Part shown: positions 46,900 through 59,060 of the stretch, in pieces | How positions within the stretch are numbered: position 1 is the stretch's first letter | Layout of the letters: each line of letters opens with the position of its first letter | Origin: Ophiodon elongatus | Taxonomy: Eukaryota > Chordata > Actinopteri > Perciformes > Hexagrammidae | Assembly: GCA_016806645.1 (NCBI GenBank) | Contig: JACSYO010002160.1 | Location: 65,497-129,496, forward strand | Reading direction: 5' to 3' | Length of the DNA: 64,000 nucleotides | The notes under the pieces: model-generated | Seen by the model: only the letters and a program-made list of their open reading frames with translations | What the model was told of the DNA's origin: nothing | Database searches by the model: none | Position numbers and translations under genes: made by a program

Positions 46900-47650
46900 A
46901 GGAAACTCATACAACCTCACCCATCATACCAAGGAGGAACACTGTGTGCACGGATTATTAAAATAAAAGATTATGTACTCAACAGACAGAATATATAGAA
47001 ATGCAGAGAGGGTTAGGTCGCAATTTAGACATTACGTTAATTAAACCTTTGCTGGGAGGATATTTTAGCAGCTGGACATATACACGTTATAAGCATTAAA
47101 ATATTAATACAACACCCAAAGTTTAATAAATATGGAAGCAGAAAGAGTAAATGCAGCTATATATAATATGTTTTTATCAAACAGAAAAACAACCGCATCC
47201 ATTTGGTTCTAAATCAAATGTATTGAGGTGACGTCATGGAACTTTTTTTATTCAGGAGTGTGTAACAATGTATTGTTTAATTTCGAAATTTAATTTCCTT
47301 GAATGTTCGTGAGAATATAAGCAACAATGCTGTAGTGACATTAGTCAGATAAGAAAACAGTTTGAAGAATGGTCAAGACATTTAAAGTACCATAATCTTT
47401 CCATCAATGAAATAAATGTAATACATTATATTATTCATTTACCAGTTCTGTTTATTTGCAGCATATTGGAAATAATTGTGAATACATGGCTCTTTAATAG
47501 GCCAAATCTTAGTCATCCATCTGACCGTGGCCTACCTGCCCAAACTATTCACTTTGTGCTTATGGTTTATCATACCGTTAATAGTGGCTGCCCAAGTAGC
47601 AGTATTTGTGTCTTAATAGCAAAAAAATAATTATAATAATGCTTTTACTC
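46900..47650. repeat. Dispersed repeat family, copy 1
   Basis: Matches 60018-60190 directly (AACACCCAAAGTTTAATAAA, GTGACGTCATGGAAC) and 60530-61290 in reverse complement, including GGTTTATCATACCGTTAATA near 47570. Part also matches 58070-58240. Class unknown; no transposase was seen. Confidence 0.7.
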
Positions 47651-48655
47651 TGTATGTTTTTAAGTGCAAGGTTTATTCATGATTTATGGAGGTTCTTCAC
47701 TCCATTAAGCACCAGGAGAGAAAATACTTTTGTGTAAATGCTGAGAGATATGGGCTCATATTTGCTTTTTGTCCCACCATGATTGTGTAAATGCATGTGG
47801 CGTGTCAGCACAGAGCAAATCTAACTCAGTTTTATTGTTCTGGGCTACACTGACACCTGCTGGCTCACTGTGGTTGATACATTCAGTGTTCTGTTGAGAA
47901 GCCATCACAGCTAAACTATATTTCATGCATTTTAATGATACTCCTCTTTTGCATGGTGCTCGTTGTCTTTTTTTGTTACATTCCGTTTTACAAAGTTATA
48001 GAAAGATCAAGCCTGATGGTAGCTCGTTTATTAATCACTGGTCTCGGATCGGTACTTGATATCCAAAGCCCAGATATCATCATCAAAAAAAAAAAAGGTT
48101 GACAGAAGCAACTGCAGGGACATGAGCCACGTGATCGGTCATCTTCATGCATGTTGTCAAACATGTGTGTGATCCTGAGATATGCCGCGTGTCCGTGTTT
48201 AAGGGAGGAAGCCTTTGGCTCGCCTGCGTGGTTCAATTAAAAACCTCACTCGAGTAGATCATTATTTGCTAATAAACTTTATCATCTCTGAGGTAATAAA
48301 CACAGTGTGTGTTTAGAGAGAAGACATTTGGAATTCCCACAGCTTGAAATGTGAGGAAATGTTTGTTGATTTTCTGTCCCAGAGACACATCGGTCATTTT
48401 GATGAACTCTATTTATTTTCACTGAAAGAAGATATTCCTGTTCTTTGTCTCTCGCTCCTCAGTTTCAATTAATAAGGCACGCGACGTGCTCCGAAGATGC
48501 GTCATCGTGTTGTTTCCCTTCGACAAAGGCGTGACTCTATTTTTAAATCAATGGGAGTAATTAATGCATTAGATGTATTTAGCCTTTATTTTGGGGAAAG
48601 GCATTTAAAAATACATTTTCAAAAGTGATGTCACAAGTGTTTCTCTGAATATTGT
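47650..48655. other. Intergenic, no gene seen
   Basis: Unique-looking AT-rich sequence. About 48430-48485 resembles the reverse complement of 57960-58020 (TTCCTGTTCTTTGTCTCTCG), another scrap of the repeats around 58 kb. Confidence 0.4.
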
Positions 48656-48659
48656 AGAT

Positions 48660-49792
48660 CAGAGGTCACTAACAGGCGGTCCGCGGTCCGGGTCCGGACC
48701 CAGACGCCGTTGTCTCTGGACCGAAAACCGATAGATGATTAAGAATTATTAAATATTCACGGCTGACTTCTATTTAACCGGCGCAGCTTTTACGGAAGTC
48801 GTTCGGCAGGCCAGGAAACACACCGACCAATCGGTGCGTCGTATATCACCTCACGTGATCATACTCGGCCAATCACACGCGTTGTAGATCACGTGTGTTC
48901 CGATAAGCGACGCTCTCGACTCGAGGGCCTCATAGAGGCAGGAGAGACCCGACAGTTGGAGAAAGTCTGAGTCAGAGAAGTTATTTCACTTGGTGCTCCG
49001 AAAAGAGAGAAACGTGGTCAGCTTAACCAGAGTGTTCAAGAGTGGACAGACTCTTTTATGTTTATTATGTGCGTGTTCAGAGACCGTGGAGATATTAAAG
49101 GCAGCGATGAGAAGCTCCACCACGAGACAAAGCTGATCTTTGAGTAAACGTACTGATTCACATCCGAAATGAAGACAAAGAAAAATAAAGCTAAGAGCCC
49201 AATATGATCAGAATCCTGACGCATTAATTAACTGTCCAACTATAATGTAAACAGAGAGAATAGAGCTGAGACAAGTGGTTTCAATAACCACTAATAAGGT
49301 CCCTGCACACAAATTCCTCTTTTTAGATGATGAGAATATATAATATCTTGGCTCTTTTGATTGACATCGCTTGACGCCGGAATAAACTGAATTTAAAGCT
49401 GCAGGATCATTCAAAATTAAACATTATATTTTAAGAGTCACATTTTTCAAAAGCTTTCTGTTATGTATGTTTTTTTAATTCAGCCTTTATTTTACTTGAA
49501 ATGAGAGAAGATCATGTATTTATTGTTAGAGTATGTATTATTTATAATTAATCCAGATCAATTGGAACTCTGTAATAATAAATATTGTTGAGATATTATT
49601 CAATTGAACTTTATTTATTTAATGTGACAGTCAGTTGATGACTACATACAGACGTTAATACAACTGTTGGCTACTTCAATACATATGGCACAAAATCATA
49701 GAACACGTCAGACATTATTGTGATGCTCCGGACCTTTGCATGAGGAAATTCTCTCTAACTGGACCTCGCTGTATTTTAGTTGAATGCCCCTG
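48660..49792 (+). mobile_element. hAT-type DNA transposon remnant with 8-bp target duplication
   Basis: The element begins CAGAGGTCACTAACAGGCGG and ends TTGAATGCCCCTG, so its termini are CAGAGG and (reversed) CAGGGG, typical of hAT elements. It is flanked by the exact 8-bp direct repeat TTGTAGAT (48652-48659 and 49793-49800), the hallmark target-duplication size for hAT. Inside, about 49040-49150, a short plus-strand reading SVQEWTDSFMFIM resembles the start of a hAT/ZBED-like transposase, but stops and the 1.1-kb length show it is non-autonomous. Confidence 0.85.
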
Positions 49793-49800
49793 TTGTAGAT

Positions 49801-50371
49801 GATTCTTCCATCCGCCTGAATTATTTCAGGAGGCATGCCAAAACTCAACACCACACTACAGTGTAGGGCCTAATTAAAGTCCATACAATGCAACAACACG
49901 AACCTGAGTGAGATAGCAACATATATAGAATCTGTCAATGGAATAATAATTGTATTCATACAACTATAACAACATTTCTTATAAAGCAACTGCAAAGTGC
50001 AAGGAATAAATATATAGTCTAACCCTGTTCGTTGGGAAAGTACCAAAAGTTATGAGGAATGTCCAGAAAGATGTACCCTATATTATATATATATATATAT
50101 ATTATTGTATTATAATTAATGATGCTTCATCATCTCTTTTATGTTGCAGCTGGTAAAAGGTGGAGCAAAGTTCAGCCTATTGCTGCATATTGTGGACCCA
50201 CCCTGGGATCAATAACATCTTTCACATTACGTCATAGTTTGTTGATTATATTTCATATTAGTCATTTGCAAAGTAGCTAATGCTGTCAGATAAATGCAGT
50301 ATCCGTAAGTAGTATAAAAGTACAACATTTACCTCCGAGATGTAGTAGAAACACAAAATTGTACTTAATTA

Positions 50372-50407
<36 letters not shown>

Positions 50408-50428
50408 TCCCTCTTGCTCTAACGTTAC

Positions 50429-50486
<58 letters not shown>

Positions 50487-51840
50487 TGTCGGCTGTTCGG
50501 TGACGGTCTGAGAGTGTGTGGGTGTGAGGAGTGACAGTCTGAGAGTGTGTGGGTGAACATAACAGGAAACCGTGAAGCTGCTTCTCTTTGAGCTGCAACA
50601 GAGGGATAGTTTAGAGGAAGTTTAGTCCTAAAAAGCAAACTGTGACCTGGTGTTCTTTTTAAAAGTGGAGAAAATCAAGTTCTCACTGCGGGGACATCCT
50701 GAGACATTAAAATCTACTTGGGGCTCAATCATACAATATTTTGATAAATTAAAGACTCTTTCATTAGATTCATACCTCTTTTCTGGTGTCTTGGATGGTT
50801 TTGTTTTATGTTATAGTTTGAGTTTTTGAATTTGGGTGAGAGGGGGAACTAATAACAGCAATAACTTCTAAAACTCATTACTTCTTTCTGTTTTTTTTGT
50901 AATACCTTCCTATACCTTATTTATTTACTTTGTGTATATTTGAGTTATTAATACTGTAACGCGCTTTTTGACAACTGAGGCAGTGTGATTTGTTCTGTGT
51001 TGGGGAGGGGGGATAAAAAATGGAAAATGACATGTGTAATGTATGTTTGTATACTCTGTGCTTTTGAGAATAAACATAATTTACAAAAAAAAATAAGAAT
51101 AAACCAACTGTCTTTATTTTTCAATTGTCATTATGTATTGCATCTTGAACACCACATGCTCACTCTTCCACCCAATGATACAAATATAACAAGTAAATAC
51201 ATGTATACAACTAGGTTGCAAATGAACCATAAACATCAAATATCAGAGGAAATAAACGGCATTAAATATATCTGTATCAGTAACCTAAATAAATATCAAA
51301 GACACAGGCAAATAGAAGTAAATGTATGGTTTACTTAGACTTATACTGCCATCTGCTGGTAGAAAGGGGAAACACTTTGACTCTGCGTCTCCTCATCCAG
51401 GCTCTGCTCTGTGTTCACTCAGGAAACAGCATAATAAAGTAGAAACATAAATATGAGCGCTAACAGCAACAACTCTACACACAAAAATGACTTTTGATTA
51501 AACTATATTACCTGTAGTCACTAGTGTTGCTAACACACTCCCATCGGTGCAGGTTTATTTATTTATATTGATTAATTTACTTTCTTCTAACCTTTAGCCT
51601 GCTATGTGTTTGCAGCATAGACTGTACATATCTTGCCTGCAGTAACTCTTTTATTTTTGACATACTCGTACTTCCGGTCACCTGCCCTGCTTTGCATTTC
51701 TCTTCAAAAGAAAAACACTATTTGCAAAAACTCCTCCTTCAGTTCTTTTCTCTTTTTTTTCGTTTTATTTACTAAACTATGTAACACAACAAATCAAAAA
51801 CACAGATTGTGGCTTTTTTTTAGTTATAATTTTATACACG
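49801..51840. other. Intergenic with (TG)n microsatellites
   Basis: No exon recognised. (TG)n tracts are at 50373-50405 and 50431-50485 with short GTGTGGGTG satellites after them, and a (TA)n tract near 50085-50101. Confidence 0.6.
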
Positions 51841-51844
51841 TTCA

Positions 51845-52034
51845 GGGGGTGCACCGTTCCTGGAGGTACTGCAATACCAGGTCGATGCGTGGAGTGGACG
51901 GAGCAAGCCCCTATTCCATCTCCCTATTCCAAAAATCAATTTAATATATAGTCCCCGGATAGGGGACGTATCAGATATTAAACTGATAAGAACAGATACT
52001 ACACTTGATCTTAGCCAAAAGGCCGAGAAGCGAT
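51845..52034 (-). ncRNA. RNU2: U2 spliceosomal snRNA
   Basis: The minus strand from 52034 reads ATCGCTTCTCGGCCTTTTGG, then the branch-site recognition element GTGTAGTATCTG, the Sm-type site GATTTTTGGAA, and the 3' stem-loops ending GGTGCACCCCC. Length about 190 nt, as expected for vertebrate U2, and conserved along its whole length. It pairs with the intron branch point in the spliceosome. The upstream elements (PSE/DSE) were not assigned with confidence. Confidence 0.95.
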
Positions 52035-52380
52035 ACCGTGACGTAGACGGAGACGAGGAAGGGATTCTCCGCACAGTCCCTCTCACTCATGGGTCGGGAA
52101 CTGAACTACAACTTTTTGGGTCACCATGTGAAACAAGAACAATGTAAAATAGTAATAACGTATCACTGCTGCCGTTTTGTTTGCGATATTTACATTAAAC
52201 GTGTGTTCGCAGATTCGTATTCGTGTTTACTTCCGGACACGTGGTACGCTGTCGTCCAATAGGAAGTAGAAACACGATGAATATAATTCACGACTTGCAG
52301 ACACGTCGGGATTCATATGATGTTTATAAAAGTATATTATTTCTTAAATATCGTGTACCGAGCGTGTGAGGTTGATAAAC

Positions 52381-52453
52381 GTGACGTAATGACGCTTCAA
52401 AGTGACGTAATAACGCTTCAAAGTGACGTAATAACGCTTCAAAGTGACGTAAG
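52381..52453 (+). promoter_or_regulatory. Four TGACGTAA motifs in a 21-bp tandem repeat
   Basis: The unit GTGACGTAATAACGCTTCAA plus A repeats about 3.5 times, giving four TGACGTAA octamers (ATF/CREB-type half-consensus) spaced 21 bp, i.e. two helical turns. It lies about 350 bp upstream of the U2 gene. Binding is inference. Confidence 0.5.
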
Positions 52454-52516
52454 GAGAACAACTGGAGCTCCGTCTCTCTGGAGAGCAGAGCTGACTCACG
52501 TCTCACGTCTTCAGCC

Positions 52517-52571
52517 TCACACACACACACACGCACACACACACACGCGCACACACACACGCACACACACG

Positions 52572-52622
<51 letters not shown>

Positions 52623-52645
52623 GCACACACACACGCACACACACG

Positions 52646-52694
<49 letters not shown>
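52517..52694. repeat. (CA)n microsatellite with regular CG interruptions
   Basis: A CA tract interrupted by CACGCACAC blocks; the roughly 88-bp pattern appears twice (52549-52590 and 52613-52660), suggesting an internal duplication. It generates meaningless Cys/Val or His/Thr frames. Confidence 0.95.
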
Positions 52695-52696
<2 letters not shown>

Positions 52697-53098
52697 CTGA
52701 AGAAAACCAGCGATGCATGGTTCACCAGTTACTTTAGTCCTGAAGAGTCCTGTCGCTTCCTCGTGAATTAACGTTAAGTTCAAACCGCTGGAATAGCAGA
52801 ATAATCGTGTAGTAATAATTATAATGTGTCCCACAACCTCAACTTAAAATACATCGCTGTTAAAATGGAGAACAACGTCCGCGGTGTCCTTCACACCAGC
52901 GAACTGCACCGTTATATTTTAATAAACGACATTCTCGGTCAACAATCTTAATTATCTTCTCATGTCACAACTCAGGTGGTTTGTTAGTTCAATACTCTGA
53001 ATTAACTCCTGTTATAATACCGTGAAAGTGACAAATATGACGTGGGTCGTGACGTCACGTTAACTGTTAGTCAGTTTTATTTCGACATGTTGTTCGAC

Positions 53099-53280
53099 AT
53101 CTGTTCTTATCAGTTTAATATCTGATACGTCCCCTATCCGGGGACTATATATTAAATTGATTTTTGGAATAGGGAGATGGAATAGGGGCTTGCTCCGTCC
53201 ACTCCACGCATCGACCTGGTATTGCAGTACCTCCAGGAACGGTGCACCCCCTGAACGTGTATAAAATAATAACTCAAAGA
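53099..53280 (+). pseudogene. 5'-truncated U2 snRNA copy, inverted
   Basis: Matches the U2 gene from ATCTGTTCTTATCAG to its 3' end and about 20 bp of 3' flank (GAACGTGTATAAAAT), in opposite orientation. The first 40 nt or so, including the GTAGTA branch-recognition sequence and the promoter side, are missing, so it cannot function as U2. The shared flank shows a DNA-level duplication rather than retroposition. Confidence 0.9.
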
Positions 53281-53855
53281 CCGCACGTCCTCACGGTTAC
53301 AATGTATCGTTGTTCAGAGTGACAATTAATTGGTCCAATGCTCTAATTATGAAAATATAAATGTCGTTTGATGTTTAAGGACATTGAACTGTTGAGTGAA
53401 ACAATGATTTAATGATTTCGTTTATTTACTGCCATTGATTCCAATCTGTTGTTAGACTTCATAATGCTCATTTCCCAAGGGAAAATTCTGACAACACAGT
53501 GTGTGTATATATAAATGCACTTTTTGATCTGAAATGTATCAAAGTTATTATTTAGCTGTTCGCTACACACAAACATACAGTGTATATTCAACCAGTTGTC
53601 AGTTCATCAAGTTGGCCTCGTTAAACTAAAGCAGTCACGGCCCCTGCCTATCACACCGTACAGGTGTGGGGTTTTTTTCCAGCTATTTGTCCCCGTGTCT
53701 CTGAAGGTGTCACAGGAACGTGGGTGTGGCACTGCTCGTCTGAGTGTTGGTTTGAGGGAAAGGACACTGTTTTTTGGGATACATCTACATGGTAAGTTAA
53801 ATTATTTTTGCATGGTATTGAGTTTGTTTTGTGGAGAAAGGAGATTTACATAAGG

Positions 53856-54136
53856 GCAACACAGACACTGGACTCTTTTAAGACTGGCCTAAAAACCTTT
53901 TTATTCAGGAAGGCGTTTTTTAGTCTGTGTTAAATCTGTCAGCTATTTCTTTCTTTATTATAGTCTGTTTTAACTATGTTTTTAACTATAGTCTGTTTTA
54001 ACTATGTTTTTAAATATAGTCTGTTTTTAACTATGTTTTTAAATATAGTCTGTTTTAACTATGTTTTAACTATGTACTATGTACTGGCTCTGTGCACTCT
54101 GAGATTCTTATGAATGAAGAGTGCGTTATAAATTAA

Positions 54137-54169
<33 letters not shown>

Positions 54170-54170
54170 A
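53856..54170 (+). mobile_element. 3' fragment of an L2-like LINE with internal minisatellite
   Basis: Plus-strand reading LDSFKTGLKTFLFRKAFF resembles the C-terminus of L2/Rex1-type reverse transcriptase proteins. It ends in GAGTGCGTTATAAATTAAAT followed by (TTA)n. Between them is a 28-bp repeat (TTTTAACTATGTTTTTAAAT...) in about four units (53965-54075). Confidence 0.6.
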
Positions 54171-55785
54171 TGTATTCACAAAAGAGCAGTTGCGCTCGAT
54201 TGCTGGTCATTATTGAGTGGTGGTTGGAGGAGATAAACGCATCAAGGAAAAACATTAAAGATTCTATGACATTTAAATTGACTGAAAAAGGAATTATGCC
54301 AAGTGACAAAAGAGTTTTCTCAAATTCCTACTGCTACGTCTTCTCAGACTGGTGGACTAACGTTTGAGCAACAGAAGGAGATTTTGCTGTTGCAGATGGA
54401 ACTTGACAAAATCGCAGCTTATACAACAGACCTGCAATAAATCCTTCCTTCATGAAGGTAATCATGTTCAGTCTTTTGTTGAACTGTATTCTTTATATTT
54501 TCCAAACAACCAGCGTTGTTCACACTCCAGACCGATAGATGGCAGTGTGTCAGTAGCGCACCAGCAGTAAGCAAAGAAACAGGAAGTGGGTGATTTTATT
54601 CTTTCCTCTGGATTTAAAATGTGGATCAAACTACTTTTGACTGCAGTTTGATTTAGCTTTGTCTCATCTGAACTCACTGTTGAGCTGTTACTCTTTCGTT
54701 GGAGATAAATAGATACAGCTGGTGATGTTTAGGTTGGCTTATGATATGGAAAGACAGCATTGCATGATGGGAAATGTAAACATTATTTCTCAAGTAAAAT
54801 GTAAATAATCTCTGTCAATCCTATTACACGTAACTTTCCTCTACATTAACTTCCTGTAGGTCATCAGACCTACTATAGTCTGTAGTTTTTGGTGATATAT
54901 CTATATAGTCAGCACCATCAGTCAACATGGCGTGTCTGTGAAACAGACATTGTTTTATTATTAAAGGAATCAGTCTCTGGGATTATATATTAGTCGTCCC
55001 ATATCTGACAAATATAATAATTGCATAGCACACTGGACTGAGGAATATTATTATTCCTTACCGGTCAACCAGCTGCTAGACATGTCCCTTCATACCTGTA
55101 GATCTTTAAGAATTTGTTTGTATGTGTTTACAGGCGAGAGTGTAAACAGAGTCCCCCGCCACTGGAAAATATGCAGACAAGATTTCCACATTTGGGGAAT
55201 TTGAAGGAGTACACAGGAGGAATCTAGAATACACCTGGCCCCCATTCAAAGAAACTGTTGACATCATCTGTATTTATTCCATATGTGTGGTATTGGCCAT
55301 TTCAGATTGTAATTAGCTATTTATTGTTATACCTGTTGAAGCTATAATAGAATGGTGCTATAAATACAGAATCTCCAGTATATTTGTGTAAGCAAATTTT
55401 ACTTACATTTTGTCATTTATTCAGGTAACTGTACTGTTTTTTTTTTTTTTTTCAATTAAAAACATCTTATTTAAAATCAAAATTATACTTGTGACTTCTG
55501 TCTTTTCAAATTCTGGGAAGTAGTTTTATATTTCTGAGGCTGTTTTTTATTGCAAAACTATCTGATATTGTAATATAGGCATATGCACTTACATGCAAGT
55601 AACCTGGCACTCTATATATCCGTGTCCCTATTCTTGATGAAAACAAATACACCCACAATCAATATTCATTAACTGATATTCCACAACTCGATGTTTCTGT
55701 AACACTTACCACTTTATTGGTAGTGCATGAAATGGAGAACAATCAGAAAAAACACTGCACATGTCATAAAAAAGAAGACTACAAT
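54171..55785. other. Intergenic, no gene recognised
   Basis: Short open frames only. A Gln/Leu-rich stretch near 54364-54450 (FEQQKEILLLQMELDKIAAY) could be a decayed transposon-encoded coiled coil. A T-homopolymer lies at 55438-55452. Confidence 0.4.
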
Positions 55786-55789
55786 ATTT

Positions 55790-56085
55790 GCATGACAATC
55801 TAAATTATTTACAAAATGCACCTGTATGTGCATGACAATTTAAACTATTTACAATATGTACGAGCATGTACATGACAATTTAAAATATGCACGAGTATGT
55901 GCATGACAATTTAAAATATGCACGAGTATGTGCATGACAATTTAAACTATTTAAAATATGCACGAGTATGTGCATGACAATTTAAACTATTTACAATATG
56001 CACGAGTATGCATGACAATTTAAACTATTTACAAAATGCACCTGTATGTGCAGGACAATTTAAAATATGCACGAGCATTTACATG
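55790..56085. repeat. Minisatellite: CATGACAATTTAAA-CTATTTACAATATGCACGAGTATGTG
   Basis: About eight imperfect units of 28-40 bp, all with TGCATGACAATTTAAA and a variable CTATTTACAA insert. Unit-length variation points to recombination. It lies just downstream (minus strand) of the unidentified ORF pair. Confidence 0.9.
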
Positions 56086-56121
56086 TTCCATATTTACAGA
56101 TATATACATGGTATATGCAGC

Positions 56122-56990
56122 TCATCGATCCACCTTGTCCACAACAGAAGTGAAGTGTTCATAGCTGTCGTACACTCTGTTGTCCAGACCCTTTGAGGTG
56201 GACATTAGCTTAACAGGGCAGAAAGCCTTTCTTCGGTACTTTTTATGTCCCTGGGTCGATTGGCCACAGCATGTACATGCGGGGAGATTGTGCACCCGCG
56301 ACACCTTTACGCCTACTCCTGAGGGCTGTTCCATAGTTTTTCGTTTATACTTTGTAGATCTCGCCCAGGATGGCGGGCTTAAATCCTGTGTAGCAGGCGT
56401 TGTGGGCAGAGTTGGAGGGACTGTTGGAGTTGGTAGAGCAGGCAGTATGTTAAGTAGTTCCTGTGGCTGGTCTGGTGATGGTAGAGGTGGCAGGGGTTTT
56501 TCGTAGTGGCGGTAGCTGAAGTGCCGGTTGAGGCCGGGAGAGTGGCATTATTATGTCCGTCCTTCCCTTCAAAACTTTAGTCCCTGCCGTGCTGGGTGTG
56601 GTCACATACTCCATCAGAGGGTAGAGGGGTGGAGGGAGGACTGCCGGCTGGTGTGGTGCTGGAGGGAGGTCAGCAGATGAGATGGAGGCCGTTTTTGTGA
56701 CCACGGAGGACTGCATGGTGGCGTGCATATTAAGAAGGCGCTCTTGGCGACGGATGAAGTCCCGTACAGTCTTAATATTTATTTTTGGGAGTGGAATGCC
56801 TGCTTTGCACAGGATTGGATCATCTACCAGAATCCGGTGCTGAATCCTCTCGTAAGCCTTCAAGATGGTGCTCTTCTCGGGGCTGCTGCGAGAGCCTTGA
56901 GGTGAGCGCAACCACAGCAGTTTAACCAGCGTGTACATCAGCCTGTTGTTCTGAGCGCTGACGTCTTGTTGCGCTGGTCCCCTCTCCCCT
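56122..56990 (-). pseudogene. Unidentified protein-coding remnant with CxxC motif
   Basis: Not recognised. An acceptor-like CTCATCAG near 56990 opens a frame reading AQNNRLMYTLVKLLWLRSPQ, with KINIKTVRDFIRRQERLLNM and a Pro-rich part, ending at 56450. A second frame, open through about 56520-56330, continues with ELLNILPALPTPTVPP and ends VPPTL...CTCCGQSTQGHKKYRRKAF, CPVKLMSTSKGL, stop at 56122. The two overlap as if by a single frameshift within about 56450-56560. CTCC...FC could be a small zinc knuckle. It might be a transposon-derived gene, because its upstream exons are absent and repeats surround it. Function unknown. Confidence 0.45.
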
Positions 56991-58440
56991 GATGAGGTGT
57001 TGAATATTAAAAAAAAATGACAAATAATAATCAGTTAATCAGCGTGACTTAAGGCTATGAATGACTACAGTAAAAAAAAAAAAGTTCTTATACTGTTAAC
57101 AATAAAAAGGTTGGCTACTGTGAAGCATGTGTTGATTTTAATATGAAATAGGATTCGTCTCTTCACAAAGGAAATTAAATTCCTGCAATGTTATTACTAT
57201 ACCCGTGCACGTATACGTAGTTCATCACCGGACCGTGAAAAACATTCTTCTTCATGAGACATTGGCTCTCCGTCTCTTTTTGTAACGTGGTTGTAAATTA
57301 AATAATAGTTTGTGATGTTTTATATTGTCTTGTTTTGAACGCCGTTACACGACGACCCTTTCTCATTTCATTCACACCGTATGTTCTGTTACAAGCTGCG
57401 TGTTGACAATGTTTTGTACCTTTTACTTTCTTATCGGTCCGATCTTTGTTATTTATCAGATGCCCTTCTGTTCTTTTTCCTGCTTCCTGTCCACCTGCCT
57501 ACAGTTATTTACATGAATACAAAAACAGCGAGGCTGCAGGACCTCAGGCAGACGTCCCAGTGGAGCGCGAGGCAAAAGGTGGAGCATAGATCTGATGTGT
57601 GGCCGTGACGTATTTCTAAAAAGCAGCGATCCAAAAGAACAAAACTCTCTTTCTCCATTAATCAAAACAACTTGCAACCTCGAAGCGATGCCCACGATGC
57701 ACAGCAGTATCTTTAACATGTCACATGACCTCCTTCCTCTTTTTTTGAAGGCCAATTTAAATTTGTTCATATGTATTTCATGTCCGACACACACGACGGT
57801 GTTTTCTTTATTTTAACCTCGCTCTTAAAACAGGTGCGTTAGAGTCCTACCCAACAAATGAGAGTGTTATTCCATGTGTTTATTTACAAGTCAAATATGT
57901 GGGCGGGTTTGACTCGAGGCATGTGAAGGTGAAGGAAATGTTTGTGACTCATCTTCACGGCGCGTGCCTTATTAATTGAAACTAGTTTCCGGTATGACGA
58001 GCGAGAGACAAAGAACAGGAACATATATATATAGATATATATATCTATATATATAGATATATATATAGCTGCAAAAATATCCTCGTAGCAAAGATTCAAT
58101 TAACGTAATTTGCGACATAACCCTACATCAGTATTTCTACTATAGATTCTGTCTGTTGAGTGCATAACCTTTTATTTTAATAATCCGTGCACACAGTGTT
58201 CCTCCTTAAGGAAACATCGATCTTGACTTAAACATTTCTTAAATTTGTAAAACAGAACGTAACAAATAAATACTCATATATAAAGTAACTGTCTTGCTAT
58301 TTATTATTATGAAATAATAAATTATACACCAGCAACTTAGTAAAAAAAAAAACTTCAAAATGAATATGAATTACAACTAAACTGTAATTGTTTTTATTGC
58401 AACAATAAATTGATCAAAACCTAAACATGAATTGAAAATA
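56991..58440. other. Intergenic with repeat scraps
   Basis: No gene recognised. 58070-58330 matches 61118-61380 (CAATTAACGTAATTTGCGAC, GTGCACACAGTGTTCCTCC), and a (TA)n tract is at 58022-58075. Confidence 0.5.
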
Positions 58441-59060
58441 GTCTAAAATGTAAATAGTTATAAACACAGAATTTAATTTAACGGATCGGACACACAGACA
58501 CTGAAAGAATGAACACAAATGATAACGTTTTAAAAAGGTTTAACCAACTTTATTGACAAAGCAGGCAAACACGCAGGTTCGTAATGCAGAGACATGTTTG
58601 AATTAATGATTTAATAAAAAATATTAGTCACAACCAGTGAACCCTCATTAATCATCGGGGTTGAACCTCTAAGGCCCCTCATTAACTTGAGCTCCAGGAG
58701 GAGCCCCGTCAGTGAGTGGGTGCATCTCCACATCTTCAGCAACGGGTGGAGATGAGTCAGTTGGTCTGCGGGATCTGAACCAACAAACGGCAACCCCAAT
58801 TAAAACCAAAGCTAAAACCAAAGCTAAAAACACAGCCAGGACTATGGGGACAGTGCACCCCGCGTCCTTCCGGTTCTCTTCAGGGCTCTCAGTGGACTAC
58901 AGAGGGGGACGAGAGAAACAACACAATTAATTTAAACGAACGGCGACACTGAATTATTTGTATTATAACAGGTGTAACAGGCCTGTAATGCACGTGAGCT
59001 TAAAGAAGGGGGTACTCACACATACAGGAGGCGGGGTGCTGGGGATCTGATCCGGGTTCC
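58440..59060. repeat. Segmental duplication of receptor 3' half, copy 1
   Basis: Homologous to about 63010-63630: 3' flank, TM/tail exon, intron and the end of the ectodomain exon. Homology fades inside the Ig-coding exon, just before PDQIPSTPPPVC. Confidence 0.8.

Noticed and set aside
52317..52834. Cys/Val and His/Thr repeat frames
   Set aside because: Translations of a CA microsatellite.
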